Below the pieces are notes generated by a model that worked only from the letters and a program-made list of their open reading frames with translations, ran no database searches and was not told where the DNA came from. From Thermus kawarayensis JCM 12314 (lineage in GTDB: Bacteria; Deinococcota; Deinococci; Deinococcales; Thermaceae), in the NCBI GenBank assembly GCA_001311545.1, contig BBBL01000104.1, positions 1 to 6,020 on the forward strand: 6,020 bases of DNA, in the 5' to 3' direction. The position numbers and the translations under genes were made by a program. Numbering within the stretch: the first letter of the stretch is position 1; each line of letters begins with the position of its first letter. Positions 4,808 through 6,020 of this stretch are shown one piece after another.

Positions 4808-5724
4808 ATGCTGGTCACTGGTCTGGAAATCCTGAAGAAGGCGCGGGCGGAGGGCTACGGGGTGGGGGCTTTCAACACCAACAACATGGAGTTCACCCAG
4901 GCCATCCTCGAGGCCGCCGAGGAGCTGAGGAGCCCCGTGATCCTCGCCCTTTCCGAGGGGGCCATGAAGTACGGGGGAAGGGCCCTCACCCGCATGGTGG
5001 TGGAGATGGCCAAGGAGGCCCGGGTGCCCGTGGCCGTGCACCTGGACCACGGCTCCAGCTACGAGAGCGTCCTCAAGGCCCTCAGGGAGGGCTTCACCAG
5101 CGTCATGATTGACAAGTCCCACGAGGACTTCGAGGCGAACGTCCGGGAGACGAGGCGCGTGGTGGAGGCGGCCCACGCCGTGGGGGTCACGGTGGAGGCG
5201 GAGCTTGGGCGGCTTGCGGGCATTGAGGAGCACGTGGCCGTGGACGAGAAGGACGCCCTCCTCACCAACCCGAGGAGGCCCGGGTCTTCATGGAGCGCAC
5301 CGGTGCCGACTACCTGGCGGTGGCCATCGGCACGAGCCACGGGGCCTACAAGGGGAAGGGAAGGCCCTTCATTGACCACCCCCGGCTGGAGAGGATCGCC
5401 GCCCTCGTTCCTGCCCCCCTCGTCCTCCACGGGGCGAGCGCCGTGCCGCAGGAGCTCGTGGAGCGCTTCCGGGCCGCAGGCGGCGAGATGGGGGAGGCCG
5501 CGGGCATCCACCCCGAGGACATCAGGAAGGCCATCTCCTTGGGTATCGCCAAGATCAACACCGACACTGACCTCCGCCTGGCCTTCACCGCCCTCATCCG
5601 GGAGACCCTGGGGAGGCACCCCAAGGAGTTTGACCCCAGGAAGTACCTGGGCCCCGCCCGGGAGGCGGTGAAGGGGGTGGTGAAAAGCCGCATGGAGCTT
5701 TTCGGCTCTGTGGGACGGGCTTAG
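4808..5724 (+). CDS. fba: Class II fructose-bisphosphate aldolase, one frame change
   Basis: Zinc-dependent cytoplasmic aldolase that interconverts fructose 1,6-bisphosphate with glyceraldehyde 3-phosphate and dihydroxyacetone phosphate in glycolysis and gluconeogenesis. One base is missing around 5270-5272 (CCGGAG read as CCGAG). Restoring it gives 305 residues, the length I recall for Thermus aldolase. Zinc ligands then fall at His81 (HLDHGSS), His178 (GTSHGAYKGKG) and His208 (LVLHGASAVP), with catalytic Asp80, and the INTDTDLR phosphate-binding motif follows. These numbers agree with recalled T. aquaticus enzyme numbering only if exactly one base is added, which is strong evidence that the break is an error. 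The start at ATG 4808 has GGAGG 5 nt upstream and the typical LVTGLEILKKARAEGYGVGA opening. It is a single gene with its own promoter, and its stop TAG (5722-5724) overlaps the stop of the opposite gene. Confidence 0.94.
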
Positions 5725-6020
5725 CTCCAGGGGATCCGCACCCCAGGGAAGGCCAGGGGCTCGGCCTCCTCCCCGGGTAGGAGGATGCGGTGCTCCGTGT
5801 ACACCCCGGCCTTGGGCGTCCGGTAGACGTGGAGGCGGTTTGCCTTGAGGTCCAGGAGCCACACCTCGGGGATACCCGCCTCGGCGTAGAGGGGAAGCTT
5901 TTGGCCCTGGTCGTGGTCCAGGCTGGTTTCCGCCACCTCCAGGAGGAGGAGGATGTCCTCGGGGGTGGGGAGGGTTTCGCCATAATCCCTGGGGCGGAGG
6001 AGGGCGAGGTCGGGCTGGGG
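5721..6020 (-). CDS. Uma2 family (DUF820) endonuclease-like protein, N-terminus outside window
   Basis: The minus-strand frame enters from the right edge with no stop, and 99 codons are visible. Uma2 proteins are usually about 180-200 residues, so roughly the first half is missing. Visible features fit the PD-(D/E)XK-like fold of this family: PDLALLRPRDYGE at the fragment start (Asp4), then ILLLLEVAETSLDHD (Glu28), Lys41 in QKLPLYAEAGIPEVWLLDL, and a C-terminal strand region ending GVRIPWS. Family members are numerous in Thermus, Deinococcus and cyanobacteria. Nuclease activity is inferred from the fold, and biological roles are largely unknown. An internal GTG at 5936 could be read as a start, but clear homology lies upstream of it. 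The stop TAA (5723-5721) overlaps the fba stop, so the genes converge with no intergenic space. No frame break is visible. Confidence 0.85.
   Translation of the reverse strand, partial: PQPDLALLRPRDYGETLPTPEDILLLLEVAETSLDHDQGQKLPLYAEAGIPEVWLLDLKANRLHVYRTPKAGVYTEHRILLPGEEAEPLAFPGVRIPWS

Noticed and set aside
3826..4818. Long minus-strand open frame (330 codons) opposite pilT
   Set aside because: It is antisense to PilT coding sequence with all catalytic motifs on the plus strand. Its composition is a by-product of GC-rich third positions, and no family is recognisable.
1..6020. tRNA, rRNA, CRISPR array, insertion sequence or prophage
   Set aside because: No cloverleaf-like sequence, no regularly spaced repeats, no transposase or integrase motifs and no terminal inverted repeats were seen. 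The window is almost fully coded by core genes.

Overview
The window looks like chromosomal DNA from Thermus or a very close relative. It is strongly GC-rich, with codon third positions almost all G or C, and it uses GTG and TTG starts. Several proteins match the size and active-site spacing of Thermus enzymes: a 276-residue PanC, and a class II aldolase of 305 residues with zinc ligands at His81, His178 and His208. This identification rests on recall of the families, not on a database search.

Layout. (1) Positions 3-2452, plus strand: an ordered cluster nadD (5' end outside the window) - yqeK - LCP/LytR-type cell-wall ligase - rsfS. The first three overlap or abut as one operon. rsfS has its own promoter-like element in the end of the LCP gene. 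(2) Positions 2453-2733, minus strand: a small, highly basic, two-helix membrane protein of unknown function, meeting rsfS tail to tail with no gap. (3) Positions 2734-2755: a 22-bp divergent promoter between the membrane protein and panC. Its palindromic AGTATACT supplies a TATACT hexamer in both directions, each exactly 7 nt before a GTG start. (4) Positions 2756-4689, plus strand: panC and pilT, joined by an ATGA overlap. (5) Positions 4690-4807: the only sizeable intergenic region, with inverted repeats after pilT and a TATAAT promoter and ribosome binding site for the next gene. (6) Positions 4808-5724: fba. (7) Positions 5721-6020, minus strand: a Uma2-family (DUF820) nuclease-like gene, running off the right edge, whose stop codon overlaps the fba stop.

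The genes are mostly core metabolism and cell-surface functions: NAD synthesis (NadD), dinucleotide polyphosphate hydrolysis (YqeK), attachment of cell-wall glycopolymers (LCP), ribosome silencing (RsfS), pantothenate/CoA synthesis (PanC), pilus retraction and DNA uptake (PilT), and glycolysis/gluconeogenesis (Fba). nadD-yqeK-rsfS linkage is widespread in bacteria, and a LytR-type gene often sits within it.

Main caveat: four of the nine genes are broken by single-base frame changes, ten in all. There are five in the LCP gene, three in pilT, one in fba and one in the membrane protein. Nine are missing G/C bases and one is an extra C in a run of nine. Restoring the frame gives complete, family-like proteins with catalytic residues at the expected spacing, so these are probably sequence or consensus errors, not pseudogenes. 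I see no RNA genes, insertion sequences, CRISPR or prophage. The most original signal is the symmetric, apparently leaderless divergent promoter at 2734-2755, not a new gene system.
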